Shown here: positions 1 through 8,456 of the stretch, one piece after another
How the letters are laid out: each line of letters opens with the position of its first letter
Position numbering within the stretch: the stretch's first letter is position 1
Assembly: GCA_025355005.1 (NCBI GenBank)
Contig: JANXLV010000134.1
Coordinates: forward strand, 1 to 58,944
Direction of reading: 5' to 3'
Origin: Myxococcales bacterium
GTDB taxonomy: Bacteria; Myxococcota_A; Polyangia; Polyangiales; Polyangiaceae
DNA length: 58,944 nt
The notes under the pieces: generated by a model
Told to the model about the DNA's origin: nothing
What the model saw: only the letters and a program-made list of their open reading frames with translations
Database searches by the model: none
Translations under genes and position numbers: made by a program

Positions 1-1
1 G

Positions 2-133
2 GCGCACTTCGATGCGGCGTTCCTGCGCGCGCAGTATCCGAAGCTCGCCGACGCGCGCGCATTGATGCGTGCGCATGATCCCGAAGGCAAGCTCACGAAC
101 CCCTGGATTTCAAGCCTGTTCGGTGAGTCGTGA
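2..133 (+). CDS. C-terminal end of a putative FAD-linked oxidase (partial)
   Basis: Only the last 43 codons are in the window; the 5' part lies before base 1. The visible tail includes QYPKL and a DPEGKLTNPW segment and ends in GES. A DP(E/D)G...NP(W/Y) ending near the C-terminus is typical of the vanillyl-alcohol-oxidase/aldonolactone-oxidase superfamily, where it closes the FAD-binding C-terminal domain. The assignment rests on this short tail alone, so the substrate cannot be stated. The gene is convergent with the lipoprotein on the opposite strand, with a 25 bp gap. Confidence 0.5.
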   Translation, partial: AHFDAAFLRAQYPKLADARALMRAHDPEGKLTNPWISSLFGES

Positions 134-158
134 GGCCTTTCGGCGCCCACGTCGAGGC

Positions 159-743
159 TCACGGAGCACACGCGCCCATGCTGACTCCTGCGTCGTCCGT
201 CGTGCCCGGCGCTGCCTCTACGCCCGCGTCGCCGTCACAGAGCAATGCGTCGAAATCGCCCGTCACGTCTCCGTCCGCGAAGACGAGAGTGAAGGTGCCG
301 CGCACGTGGGAGGCGCCCGCCGCGCCGAGCTCCGTGAGGACCTGCTTGATGGTGACGCTGCCGCTCGTGGCGGTCTCCGCGACGACGACCTTGCAGCTCT
401 GATCCGCGGCGCGGAACGTGGCCGACGCGCCGTTGCTGCCCGCGTCGCTGCGGGTGACATCGGTGACGTTGAAGGTTCCAGGCGCCACCGGCGCACCTGG
501 GACGGCTAGCGCAATGGTCGTAGCGCCCTGCGCGTGGGTCACGCCGCAGGTGTCGCTCTTGTCGGAGATCACGAGCGAGAGCCCGCTCGCCGACGACGTG
601 GCGACCGCGCTCTTCGGCGTGAGGACCTTGCTCTTCACCGTGCCCGTGAGATGCGCTGTGTCGGAAGCGGACGTTGGCTCGGCGGAGCACGCCGCCATCA
701 AGATCAGCGCGAGCGCTGCGCCCGAGCCGTGCGCGGTGCTCAT
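159..743 (-). CDS. Putative lipoprotein, unknown function
   Basis: A 194-residue protein whose signal peptide ends in a lipobox (LMAAC, Cys about 19), so it is probably lipid-anchored outside the cytoplasmic membrane. The mature part has no domain I recognise. It contains two separated Cys (TCGV and SCKV) and a C-terminal Cys pair that could form disulfides, and it looks beta-rich. The start was chosen because its ATG overlaps the TGA of the upstream MFS gene (ATGA), which implies translational coupling. The pairing hints at a periplasmic accessory to the transporter, but that is inference. Confidence 0.75.
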   Translation of the reverse strand: MSTAHGSGAALALILMAACSAEPTSASDTAHLTGTVKSKVLTPKSAVATSSASGLSLVISDKSDTCGVTHAQGATTIALAVPGAPVAPGTFNVTDVTRSDAGSNGASATFRAADQSCKVVVAETATSGSVTIKQVLTELGAAGASHVRGTFTLVFADGDVTGDFDALLCDGDAGVEAAPGTTDDAGVSMGACAP

Positions 744-1960
744 GCCGGTTTTCTCGGCGCGAGAACGACCAGCGCCACAGTGCCGAGGAGCGCGCACCCG
801 CCTCCCGCGACGAACGCCATCCATGGGGCCACGTTGTAGAGCATGCCGAAGAGCAGATTCGCGGGCAACACCATCACGCCGGTGACCGCGTGCATGACGC
901 CGAACGCGCGACCACGTGACTCCGCGGGAACGAGGTCCGCGAGGATGGCCTTCTCGCCGCCCTCCGATAGGCCGTAGTACGCCGCGTACGCGACGAAGAT
1001 GAGCCACGCCGACCACCATGACGTGAAGTACGGGAAGGAGAGGTACACGGCTGCGTAGACGAGCCACGCGGCAGTGACCGTCTTGCGATGCCCGATGCGA
1101 TCGGAGAGGCGCCCACCCGGCACGTTGGTGAGCGCCTTCGCCGCGTTTAGCGTGAGCCACGCGATGGGCAAGAGCGCAGCGCTCATGCCGAGCTCGCGCA
1201 GGCGGAGCAGCAGGAACGAATCGGCCGACGCACCCAGCGAGAACACCGCGAGCGCGAACAGGTAGCCGCGCGCGGCCCGGGGGAGCGGCGCTGCGCGGGC
1301 CTTGCTTGCGTCGGGCTCTGCCGACACCGGCCGTTGCGGCTCCTTCATGCGCGCGAGGAACACGATCGCGAGGACCCCCGGCACCGCCGCCATCGCGAAG
1401 ACGCGGCGCTCCGTCCATCCGAGGCCCGACATCATCACGAACGCGAGCAGCGGCCCGAGGGCTGCGCCCGCGTTGTCCATCGCCCGGTGGAAGCCAAACG
1501 CCGCAGCGCGTCCCTCCGTGCCCACGGCCTCCGCGAGCAGCGCGTCGCGCGGGGCCGAGCGTACGCCCTTGCCGAACCTGTCCGTCGCACGGATGGCCAC
1601 CACGTGCCACGGCGCGCCGGCGATGGCGAGCAGCGGACGCATCACGGTCGCGACGGCATACCCGAAGAGCACCATTGGCTTGCGCGCATGGCGATCGGCG
1701 AAGCGTCCGCTGACCCATTTCACGACGGCACTAACGAGCTCGCTCACGCCCTCCACGAGGCCGAGCGACATCGCGCCGCCGCCGAGCGAGAGCAAGAACG
1801 CGGGCAGAAGCGGGTAGACCATGTCACCCGCAGCGTCGGTGAAGAGCGATACCCACCCGAGCTCGACCACGACACGCGGGAAGCGGCGTACGGCTGGGGT
1901 CTTCTCCTTCGTTGCCAAGAGACGTCCTAGCCTAGCATTGCTATGATTGAGGAGCGGCAT
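740..1960 (-). CDS. Major facilitator superfamily transporter
   Basis: About 406 residues with some 12 hydrophobic segments, the usual MFS size. The loop after TM2 reads GRFADRHARKP, the conserved MFS GxxxDRxxR/K signature, and the equivalent loop in the second half reads GRLSDRIGHRK. The segment DRFGKGVRSAPRDAL, which links TM4 and TM5, is typical of the bacterial MFS group related to sugar and drug efflux proteins. The substrate is unknown. An in-frame extension upstream exists but is Arg/Cys-rich and overlaps the divergent gene, so the ATG that gives MPLLNHSN is preferred. The downstream lipoprotein is coupled by an ATGA overlap. Confidence 0.85.
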   Translation of the reverse strand: MPLLNHSNARLGRLLATKEKTPAVRRFPRVVVELGWVSLFTDAAGDMVYPLLPAFLLSLGGGAMSLGLVEGVSELVSAVVKWVSGRFADRHARKPMVLFGYAVATVMRPLLAIAGAPWHVVAIRATDRFGKGVRSAPRDALLAEAVGTEGRAAAFGFHRAMDNAGAALGPLLAFVMMSGLGWTERRVFAMAAVPGVLAIVFLARMKEPQRPVSAEPDASKARAAPLPRAARGYLFALAVFSLGASADSFLLLRLRELGMSAALLPIAWLTLNAAKALTNVPGGRLSDRIGHRKTVTAAWLVYAAVYLSFPYFTSWWSAWLIFVAYAAYYGLSEGGEKAILADLVPAESRGRAFGVMHAVTGVMVLPANLLFGMLYNVAPWMAFVAGGGCALLGTVALVVLAPRKPA

Positions 1961-1977
1961 CCGGAGCGCCCGCGAAC

Positions 1978-3426
1978 ATGCAGAGCCATCGAAGCGCCAC
2001 CATGACCCATGCGGCAACGCTCCTTGCGTCGCTCGCGGGCGGGTTTGCGCTCGCGTTCGTTGCCTGCGGAGGCAGCTCGCACAACGTGGCAACACCGGAT
2101 GCGGACGCCGGTGGCGACGCGGCAGCGGACGCCGGCCAGTGTCTGCCGTGCGTCACGGACAAGGACTGCAGCGGCGGGCTGTGTGCGCAGATCGGCGGCG
2201 ACGCATTCTGCGTGAGCGCTTGCCCCAGCGGCAACGAGTGCGGCGCGGGCGCGTCGTGCAACCAGGTCGTCACCGTCTTCGGCGCGCAGGTGAGCGCGTG
2301 CATCCCCGCGAGCAACTGCGGACCGGAGGAGCCCGCGCCGGATGCGGGGCTGCCGCCGAGCGACATCTGCGGCTCGCTCTACGGACCCAAGGAGCCTGCG
2401 AAGTGCAACTCCTGCGGCGGCATGACGTGTCAGCCGAACGGTTGCTACGGCGGATGGTGGTGCAACACCGCCACCAATAAATGCCAGTCACCGCCCACAC
2501 CGCCGTCCTGTCCGGGGCTGGATGGTGGGAGCGGCGGCGGCGTGGCGACGATCGACGGCGGACCCGTGACCGGCACCGTGACCACGGCGGGCGGAACCGT
2601 GAACAGGCTATTTTTCTCGGTCGTTGGTGATACGCGCCCCGCCGTGGTGGACGACACGGCTGGCTACCCGACGGCCGTGATCAAGGGAATCTACACGGAT
2701 ATAGAGTCGCTTGTGCCGTCGCCTTCGTTCGTGGTCTCCACGGGTGACTACCAGTTCTCCACGTCGTACAGGACGCAGGCCGCAGCGCAGCTCGACCTCT
2801 ATGTGGGCGCGCGCGCCATGTACAGCGGTCCACTCTTTCCGACGATGGGCAACCACGAGTGCACCGGCGCGACGATCAGCAACTGCGGACCCGGCAACAC
2901 GGATGGCGTGACGAACAACTACACCTCGTATGTCACCAGGCTGCTGACACCGATCTCGCAGACGAAGCCGTACTACGAGATCGACGTGGGGTCGGACGAC
3001 TCGACGTGGAGCGCCAAGTTCCTCTTCGTCGCTGCGAACGCGTGGGACGCGGACCAGGCGACGTGGCTGGAGTCGGCCATGGCAAAGACGACCACCTACA
3101 CGTTCCTGATCCGTCACGAGTCGGCGCACACGAACCCCGGCCCGCCCGGCGTCGCCGCCTCCGAGGCGATCATGGCGAACCACCCCTACACGCTGTCGAT
3201 CGTCGGACATACGCACTCGTACAGCCACTACGCAGGCTCGCGGGAGATCATCATCGGCAACGGCGGTGCCCCTATCACCAGCAGCAAGAACTACGGTTTT
3301 GGGCTCCTCCAGCAGCGAACGGGCGACGGTGCTATCGTCGTCGACATGCTCGATGCGCAGACGAAGCTCGCCGACCCGACCTTCCACTTCGCCGTGAACG
3401 CAGACGGGACGGCCGCCACTCCGTGA
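1978..3426 (+). CDS. Lipoprotein metallophosphoesterase (calcineurin-like)
   Basis: A 482-residue lipoprotein (lipobox FVAC, Cys 30). After a Cys-rich region (about residues 55-180, with CxxC and DKDC repeats typical of myxobacterial surface proteins) comes a calcineurin-like phosphoesterase domain. The visible metal-binding motifs are VVGDTRP (Asp 218), STGDYQ (Asp 257), GNHE (Asn 292/His 293), RHES (His 380) and GHTHSY (His 411/413). This set predicts a two-metal phosphomonoesterase or phosphodiesterase acting outside the cytoplasmic membrane. A GGAG lies about 11 bases before the chosen ATG; a second ATG eight codons in is possible. The next gene starts inside its stop codon (GTGA). Confidence 0.88.
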   Translation: MQSHRSATMTHAATLLASLAGGFALAFVACGGSSHNVATPDADAGGDAAADAGQCLPCVTDKDCSGGLCAQIGGDAFCVSACPSGNECGAGASCNQVVTVFGAQVSACIPASNCGPEEPAPDAGLPPSDICGSLYGPKEPAKCNSCGGMTCQPNGCYGGWWCNTATNKCQSPPTPPSCPGLDGGSGGGVATIDGGPVTGTVTTAGGTVNRLFFSVVGDTRPAVVDDTAGYPTAVIKGIYTDIESLVPSPSFVVSTGDYQFSTSYRTQAAAQLDLYVGARAMYSGPLFPTMGNHECTGATISNCGPGNTDGVTNNYTSYVTRLLTPISQTKPYYEIDVGSDDSTWSAKFLFVAANAWDADQATWLESAMAKTTTYTFLIRHESAHTNPGPPGVAASEAIMANHPYTLSIVGHTHSYSHYAGSREIIIGNGGAPITSSKNYGFGLLQQRTGDGAIVVDMLDAQTKLADPTFHFAVNADGTAATP

Positions 3427-3836
3427 CACTCATCGACACCCTCCTCGCGGGGGGCAAGGGGAGTCACGATCAGAGCTACGCGGCGGCGCTGGAGCAAGCC
3501 GTCGCGTCGTGCCTCCACGCGGCTGGCGTGTGGACATCGCCGCGCCGCTCGGACGGCGTGCCCTGGTACCGCGCGGTGGAGCGCACGGATGCGCGCGTGC
3601 GTGTGTGCGGTCGCCTCTTCACCATCGGTCAGGTGGAGTACATGTTCTGGCTGGACGTCGAGCGCTCACCCGACAACGAGAAGGACGGGCGGGTCACGCT
3701 CTGGTTCGATGCCGACGTGAGCGCCCTCTCGCCGCGCGCTGGACGTTCGATCCTGGAGCTGCTCCGGGACCCTGCCGACATCGCGTGGAAGGTGAACGTG
3801 CCGGGGTGGATCCTTCCTGCGTCACCCGCTCGGTGA
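3423..3836 (+). CDS. Conserved-looking hypothetical protein
   Basis: A 137-residue soluble protein with a GTG start that overlaps the TGA of the phosphoesterase gene (GTGA), so the two are probably translationally coupled. It has no signal peptide and no membrane segment. It is rich in Trp, Arg and Asp and includes VEYMFWLDVERS and VTLWFDADVSALSPRAG. I do not recognise a family. Coupling suggests it is made with the phosphoesterase, but its role is unknown. Confidence 0.65.
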   Translation: MTLIDTLLAGGKGSHDQSYAAALEQAVASCLHAAGVWTSPRRSDGVPWYRAVERTDARVRVCGRLFTIGQVEYMFWLDVERSPDNEKDGRVTLWFDADVSALSPRAGRSILELLRDPADIAWKVNVPGWILPASPAR

Positions 3837-3867
3837 CGTTGCGATAGGTGTCTGGCCGTTGCACGCT

Positions 3868-4296
3868 ATGAACATGCAGACGCTCGTCTCCGCCCTCGCC
3901 GACACGATGTCCCTCTCGAGCCTCCTCGAGGAGCTCCGCGCGCGCGCGCACGTGTTTGCGATCCGGGACCACTGGAAGCAAGGCGAGTTCCACCACGACA
4001 CCGTGATCCGCCTCGGCGACGGTCCGGAGGAGCGCATATTGATCGTGGCCACGAACTGCAACGGCGGCGTGAAGGAGGTGCTCGCGTTCGGCGAGATGCC
4101 GGAGCGATACGCTCTCTGGCGCTGGCGCTGCCCGCACATCGACGATTTCTCCGGCGAGCTCCCGCCGGTCCTGGCGCGCGCGGTCACGTCGCACTGGTTC
4201 GATCCGTGCGCGCTTCTCACCGAGGACGCGCGCAGTGAGCTCCGCCCCGAGCACCGCGTCCGGCAAAAGGGCGGAGGGTGGGAGCCCGCACGCTGA
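3868..4296 (+). CDS. Hypothetical protein
   Basis: A 142-residue soluble protein starting MNMQTLVSAL. It contains VATNCNGGVKEVLAFG, WRWRCPHIDDF and a short run of charged residues. It has no signal peptide, transmembrane helix or known motif. An upstream TTG would add three residues; the ATG is preferred. It ends 30 bp before the LysR gene and reads in the same direction, so it may be cotranscribed with it. Confidence 0.6.
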   Translation: MNMQTLVSALADTMSLSSLLEELRARAHVFAIRDHWKQGEFHHDTVIRLGDGPEERILIVATNCNGGVKEVLAFGEMPERYALWRWRCPHIDDFSGELPPVLARAVTSHWFDPCALLTEDARSELRPEHRVRQKGGGWEPAR

Positions 4297-4326
4297 TAGT
4301 CTGGGCGCCGAGGTCCCTCTGCGCCG

Positions 4327-5220
4327 ATGCTTCCTTCGACCGAGTCGCTCCGATGTTTCGTCGCCGCAGCCAAGCTCCTGAATTTCAGGGCTGCGGCGCG
4401 CTCCGTGGCGCTCACGCCCGCGGCGTTCGGGCAACGCATCAAGCTGCTCGAACAGGAGGTGGGCGTCTCGCTGTTCCTGCGCACGACGCGCTCCGTCCAC
4501 CTGACGGAGGCGGGGCTCGCGATGCTACCGAACGCCGAGAACGCGCTGCTCTTCGCCGCGCAGTGCGCGCGCGTAGGCGGTGCACGCGGGCCTCGCGCAG
4601 CGATGGACATCGTGCTGGGCACGCGCCACGAGCTCGGCATGTCCTGGGTGATGCCGCAGGTGAACGAGCTGTCGCGCGCACACAACGTCCAGCTGCAGCT
4701 CTACTTCGGCAGCGGCTCCGACCTCGTCCTCCGCGTGCGCACGATGGACATCGACTGCGCCGTGACCTCCACGCGCTTCACGGATCCGAAGCTCGACGCG
4801 CTCAAGCTACATCGCGAGGACTACGTCTTCGTCGGCGCCGCCGACCTCTTGGCAGAGCAGCCGCTCTCCCGACCGGAGCAGGCGGAGGGCCACACCCTGA
4901 TCGACACCGACGCGAGCTTGCCGCTGTTCCACTACTTTCGCGACGCGCCTGCCGCGCGTGACGTGTTGCTGCGCTTCGGAAAGATCGCGCGCTTCGGCAC
5001 CATCGACGCCATCAAGCACCGCGTGGCTGCCGGCGCGGGGGTGGCGGTGCTGCCTGCCTACTTCTGTCAGAAGGAGCTCGCTCGCGGCTCCTTCAAGCGG
5101 CTGTTTCCGAAGATCACCCCCGAGCACGACTGGTTCCGGCTGGTCTTTCGCGCCGACGACGCGCGCCGCACCGTCTACGAGGCGGTCGCGACATCCATGC
5201 TCGAGCACCCTCTGCGGTGA
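4327..5220 (+). CDS. LysR-family transcriptional regulator
   Basis: 297 residues, the normal LysR length. Residues 3-60 form the winged helix-turn-helix with the characteristic LysR pattern (LRCFVAAAKLLNFRAAAR, then QRIKLLEQEVGVSLFLR and LTEAGLAML). Residues from about 90 onward are the periplasmic-binding-protein-like effector domain, including a conserved RFGTIDAIKHRVAAGAGVAVLP stretch near the end. The gene precedes a lipoprotein/diiron-protein pair, and a perfect 7 bp inverted repeat sits between them, so it may control that pair. The effector cannot be inferred. Confidence 0.93.
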   Translation: MLPSTESLRCFVAAAKLLNFRAAARSVALTPAAFGQRIKLLEQEVGVSLFLRTTRSVHLTEAGLAMLPNAENALLFAAQCARVGGARGPRAAMDIVLGTRHELGMSWVMPQVNELSRAHNVQLQLYFGSGSDLVLRVRTMDIDCAVTSTRFTDPKLDALKLHREDYVFVGAADLLAEQPLSRPEQAEGHTLIDTDASLPLFHYFRDAPAARDVLLRFGKIARFGTIDAIKHRVAAGAGVAVLPAYFCQKELARGSFKRLFPKITPEHDWFRLVFRADDARRTVYEAVATSMLEHPLR

Positions 5221-5249
5221 TTGTGTTGTGGAAACATACAATGTTGATT

Positions 5250-5267
5250 GCACAATACGAATTGTGC
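5250..5267. promoter_or_regulatory. Inverted repeat, candidate operator
   Basis: The arms GCACAAT and ATTGTGC match perfectly around the 4-base spacer ACGA. The element sits in a short AT-rich gap, unusual for this GC-rich region, between the LysR gene and the lipoprotein/diiron pair. A TACAAT hexamer lies just upstream at 5237-5242. A role as a binding site for the adjacent LysR protein is inference. Confidence 0.45.
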
Positions 5268-5325
5268 GAACGATGGAACACGCTAGATCCCGGGACCAAC
5301 AGCTTCCTCGGGAGAATCAACGCAC

Positions 5326-5841
5326 ATGACACCGCACACCCAGGCCGTTCACCTTGCCGCTCTTCGCGCCGCCGCGCGGCTCGCGCTCTCTGCTGCCGTT
5401 CCCGCGTTCGTGTTCGCATGCGGCGGCGCAGAGGCAACGGAGCCGACCGGCACCACCGGCACCACGGCGACCGACACGACCGGGCAGGGAAGCGCGGACA
5501 CCTCCGAGGGCGACCTCAAGTCCAGCCTGCCGAAGGGCGTGAAGAGCTACTGCGTGGCGCACCACCCCTACGAGACCTCGGAGTCGTGCTGCAAGGCCGA
5601 GGTGGCGAGCGCGCATTTCCCTTCCGACCCGAAGTGGACCCAGAACCCGGACATGCGCGTGGACGCGGTGACCCGCGGCTGCTGCGTGGTGCTCGCGAAC
5701 GCGTCGCTCAAGGCGCAGACCGTGTGGGCCGAGCGCGGCGAGTGTTGCCCGGCCATCGGCTGGAACGGCGCGCCGTCTTGCACGCCATGGGGCCCGCCGG
5801 TCCCGCCGAAGATGCCCGCTGCGCTGCTCGCGGTCGCGTGA
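5326..5841 (+). CDS. Cys-rich putative lipoprotein
   Basis: 171 residues with a signal peptide ending in VFAC and a Thr/Gly-rich linker. The C-terminal domain carries eight Cys, including three CC or near-CC pairs (ESCCKAE, RGCCVV, GECCPA). Its disulfide-rich pattern matches no family I can name. The gene ends 10 bp before the diiron protein gene, so the two are likely one operon. The partner is a candidate oxidase, and the lipoprotein could be its extracytoplasmic product or substrate, but this is speculative. Confidence 0.75.
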   Translation: MTPHTQAVHLAALRAAARLALSAAVPAFVFACGGAEATEPTGTTGTTATDTTGQGSADTSEGDLKSSLPKGVKSYCVAHHPYETSESCCKAEVASAHFPSDPKWTQNPDMRVDAVTRGCCVVLANASLKAQTVWAERGECCPAIGWNGAPSCTPWGPPVPPKMPAALLAVA

Positions 5842-5851
5842 GGAGAAGCCC

Positions 5852-6640
5852 ATGAACATGCAAGCCATCGACCTTCGCGAGCCCGCCCGCCGCGCCCGCC
5901 CCGTCCTGCCGGTGATGCCGGAGCTCACGCAGTCCGCCCTCGCCACATGGCGTGGTCGCATGATCAACGAGCACACCAGCGCCACGGTCTTCGAGGGGCT
6001 CGCGCGACAGCTACAGGCCGCAGGCCTCGAGCCCGAGCTCGTCGCCGAATGCGCGGCCTTCGCGGACGAAGAGCGAAGGCACGGCGTCCTCTGCGGCGCA
6101 GTCGTGGAGGCCCTGGGCGGGGAGGCGCGCTTCGAGCGACCCGACACCGACGAGTTCCCCGAGCACGAGGACGTGCCGCGCGCGGAGGCTGCGCTTCGAA
6201 ACATCGTGAGCATCTCCTGCATGAGCGAGACTGTCGCCGTGTCGCTCATCGGCGCCGAGCGCATGGAAATGGGTCCGGGCGCACTTCACGATCTCCTCAC
6301 GAGCATCTATGCGGACGAGGTCGGCCACGCGCGCTTCGGATGGCGTCTCGCGGGGCGCCTCGCAAAGCAGCTCTCCGCGGCTGGCCGCGTGCGCATGCAG
6401 GCATACCTCTCCGTTGCGTTCGCTCACCTGGAGACGCACGAGCTCGCGCACTTGAACCCGAACGCGACGCCTCCCGCACGCGGCGCCGATCTCGGCCTCT
6501 GCAATGGCCAGGACGCCCGCTCTCTGTTCTACGACACCGTGACGCAGGTCATCATCCCGGGTCTCGAGGCGCTCGGCTTCGAGGCGCAAAACGCCTGGGA
6601 TCTGCGCAACGGAACACCCCGCACCATGGACTGGGCCTGA
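5852..6640 (+). CDS. Ferritin-like diiron-type protein
   Basis: 262 residues, mostly helical. The spacing of acidic and His residues fits a ferritin/R2-like diiron centre: Glu 40 (or 48), an ExxH at Glu 74/His 77 (DEERRH), Glu 126 (MSETVA) and a second ExxH at Glu 156/His 159 (YADEVGHARFG). E-x30ish-ExxH twice is the pattern of diiron oxygenases and ferritin-like oxidases. A preceding GGAG (GAGGAGAAGCCC before the ATG) supports the start. It sits directly behind a Cys-rich lipoprotein gene. The cofactor and reaction are inferred from residues only. Confidence 0.78.
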   Translation: MNMQAIDLREPARRARPVLPVMPELTQSALATWRGRMINEHTSATVFEGLARQLQAAGLEPELVAECAAFADEERRHGVLCGAVVEALGGEARFERPDTDEFPEHEDVPRAEAALRNIVSISCMSETVAVSLIGAERMEMGPGALHDLLTSIYADEVGHARFGWRLAGRLAKQLSAAGRVRMQAYLSVAFAHLETHELAHLNPNATPPARGADLGLCNGQDARSLFYDTVTQVIIPGLEALGFEAQNAWDLRNGTPRTMDWA

Positions 6641-6680
6641 CAAGAATGCCGGGACGGCACGAGGCGTTTGTTCTAGTGGA

Positions 6681-7940
6681 ATGAACATGCCTCGCACCGT
6701 CTCCGTGTCTCGCACGCTCCTCGTCGCGCTTCCGTTCTTGCTTCTCGGCTGTCCGAAGGATGCTCCGCCTGCGGCGGTCGATGCTGGCGCTTCTGTCGCC
6801 ATCGCGACGGATTCCGGCTCGCCCACCAGCGATGCGGGTAGCAAGGTCGGTGCGGCGGACGGTGGCAAGGGCTACACGCGCGCGGACCGCGCCGCGTTCC
6901 TGAAGCCGCTCGATGCTGGCCGCAAGAAGTCGCGCGCGAAGGACTACGTCGGTGCGCTGGCGGAGCTCGATCGCGCGCTCGCGGTGGCCCCGAACGATCC
7001 GCGCGTGCTCGCAGAGGTGGGCTGGGCGGCGCTGAACGCGAACGATCTGCCGCGCGCCGAGAATGCGAACCGCCGCGCGCTCGCGCTCACCAAGGAGCCT
7101 GTGGCACGTGCGCAGATCCTCTACAACATGGGGCGGGTCGCGGAGGCGAAGAAGGACACGGACGCCGCGCGCAGTGCCTACGCAGAGTCGCTCTCGCTTC
7201 GCGACAACGCGGAGGTGAAGAAGCGCCTCGCGGCCGTGGGGGGACCTCCGGCAAGCAGCCTTCCATGTGCGGCCGGCGCGCCATCGGCGGAGGAGCTCTG
7301 CACGTGCCTCCTCAAGTCGGGCGCCGTGTTCATGCCGGAGGGCGAACGCCCGGTCTGCGCGGTGGACCCTGTGTCGCTCACGCTCGGGACCCCGCGCGTC
7401 GCGGTCGTACGGCAGGGCGCGGAGACCACGGGTGAGCGCATCTACCTGCTCGTCGCCCGCGATGGCGCCGCGCTGCGGCCCGTCGCCGACCTCGGTCACG
7501 ACTACGAGCCGGGCGCGTTCGGCGTCCACAACGAGGCCGTGGTGAAGGGCGGCGGACTCAGGATCATCGGCCCGCGCACCGTCGTCGTCATCAAGAGCGA
7601 GCTCTCCAACAACGACACGAACATGGCCGGGCTCGAGCTCTGTACGGACCACGAAGAGCTAGAGACCGTCTGCACCGCGACGAGCGACAAGACCCCGGTG
7701 CGCTGCGTGACGGTGCCAGTCTCGATCTCGGCCGGATGCGGCCCCGGCGTCGATGTCGACGAAGCGGACCTCGATCCGGAGACCAAGGAGGCGCTCGCCA
7801 CCATGAAGACGAGCTGGCACAAGTCCGAGGTGAAGCTCGGTTGGTCCGTGACCGAAGACGGGAGGCTACTCGTCCAGAAGACCTCCGGCGACGCGACCCT
7901 TCTACCCACCGGTCTCATCGGCCCGCACCCGTTATTCTGA
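6681..7940 (+). CDS. Lipoprotein with TPR-like repeats
   Basis: 419 residues. The signal peptide ends in LLLGC (Cys about 25), followed by an Ala/Asp/Gly linker. Residues about 75-165 show two or three TPR-like helical pairs (for example AKDYVGALAELDRALAVAPN and NDLPRAENANRRALAL). The remaining 240 residues are a beta-rich region without a recognised domain, with a few Cys (PCAAG, CTCLL, CTDHEELETVC). It is probably a periplasm-facing scaffold. Its stop codon is followed at once, in frame, by a remnant of a ferritin-like gene. Confidence 0.8.
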   Translation: MNMPRTVSVSRTLLVALPFLLLGCPKDAPPAAVDAGASVAIATDSGSPTSDAGSKVGAADGGKGYTRADRAAFLKPLDAGRKKSRAKDYVGALAELDRALAVAPNDPRVLAEVGWAALNANDLPRAENANRRALALTKEPVARAQILYNMGRVAEAKKDTDAARSAYAESLSLRDNAEVKKRLAAVGGPPASSLPCAAGAPSAEELCTCLLKSGAVFMPEGERPVCAVDPVSLTLGTPRVAVVRQGAETTGERIYLLVARDGAALRPVADLGHDYEPGAFGVHNEAVVKGGGLRIIGPRTVVVIKSELSNNDTNMAGLELCTDHEELETVCTATSDKTPVRCVTVPVSISAGCGPGVDVDEADLDPETKEALATMKTSWHKSEVKLGWSVTEDGRLLVQKTSGDATLLPTGLIGPHPLF

Positions 7941-8279
7941 ATTCAGGCCGCCATCGCCGCAGCTCACGCGCTCCACGACTGCGAGGACGAGGCAACGCGT
8001 GAGGTGCTCACGCGGCTTCGCGACGACGAGACCGCACACGCCGCGCTCGCGTGGCGCTTCGTGAGCTGGGCGGTTTCGTCAGGCGGCTCTCGCGTGCGCG
8101 CAGCGGTCGCGTTCGCATTCGACGAGGCGCTTGCATGCCCCATCGAAGAGCCCATGCTGATGACGACGGATGCAGTGGCGTGGCGACGTGCGGGGCGCCT
8201 CGACGCAGCAACGCTCGCGAACCTCGCCCGCGCCGTCCGCGAGGACGTGGTGCGCCCCTGCGCCGCGGAGCTCGTCTGA
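7941..8279 (+). pseudogene. 3' remnant of a ferritin-like gene
   Basis: Directly after the TPR lipoprotein stop, the same frame stays open for 112 codons to a TGA and encodes a helical segment with DDETAHAALAWRFV. This resembles the last diiron helix of the neighbouring ferritin-like protein (ADEVGHARFGWRL): both have an ExxHA followed by an aromatic and then WR(F/L). The upstream helices carrying the other ligands are missing. The only start codons are internal (a GTG at 8004), which would give a 91-residue product with one ExxH. I read it as the tail of a gene whose 5' part was deleted; a short functional protein is the alternative. Confidence 0.55.
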
Positions 8280-8356
8280 ATCCCGTTTGCCCGCCGCTTA
8301 CCAGACGCTCACACCTCGGGGCCGGCGGTTTCTCCGGTAAAACCCTGTCAAAAGGG

Positions 8357-8380
8357 CGCTGGCAGCTCGGCTTGCCAGCG
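8357..8380. terminator. Perfect 8 bp hairpin, possible terminator
   Basis: CGCTGGCA and TGCCAGCG form a perfect stem around an 8-base loop in the gap between the ferritin-like remnant and the next gene. No T-run follows, so intrinsic termination is uncertain. Confidence 0.35.
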
Positions 8381-8456
8381 TCCACCCGGGCCCTCTTGCC
8401 ACAAAAAAACGTCATCCGTTCGTGCGGCAGACCAAAAACCGTTTAGCCTTATCATC

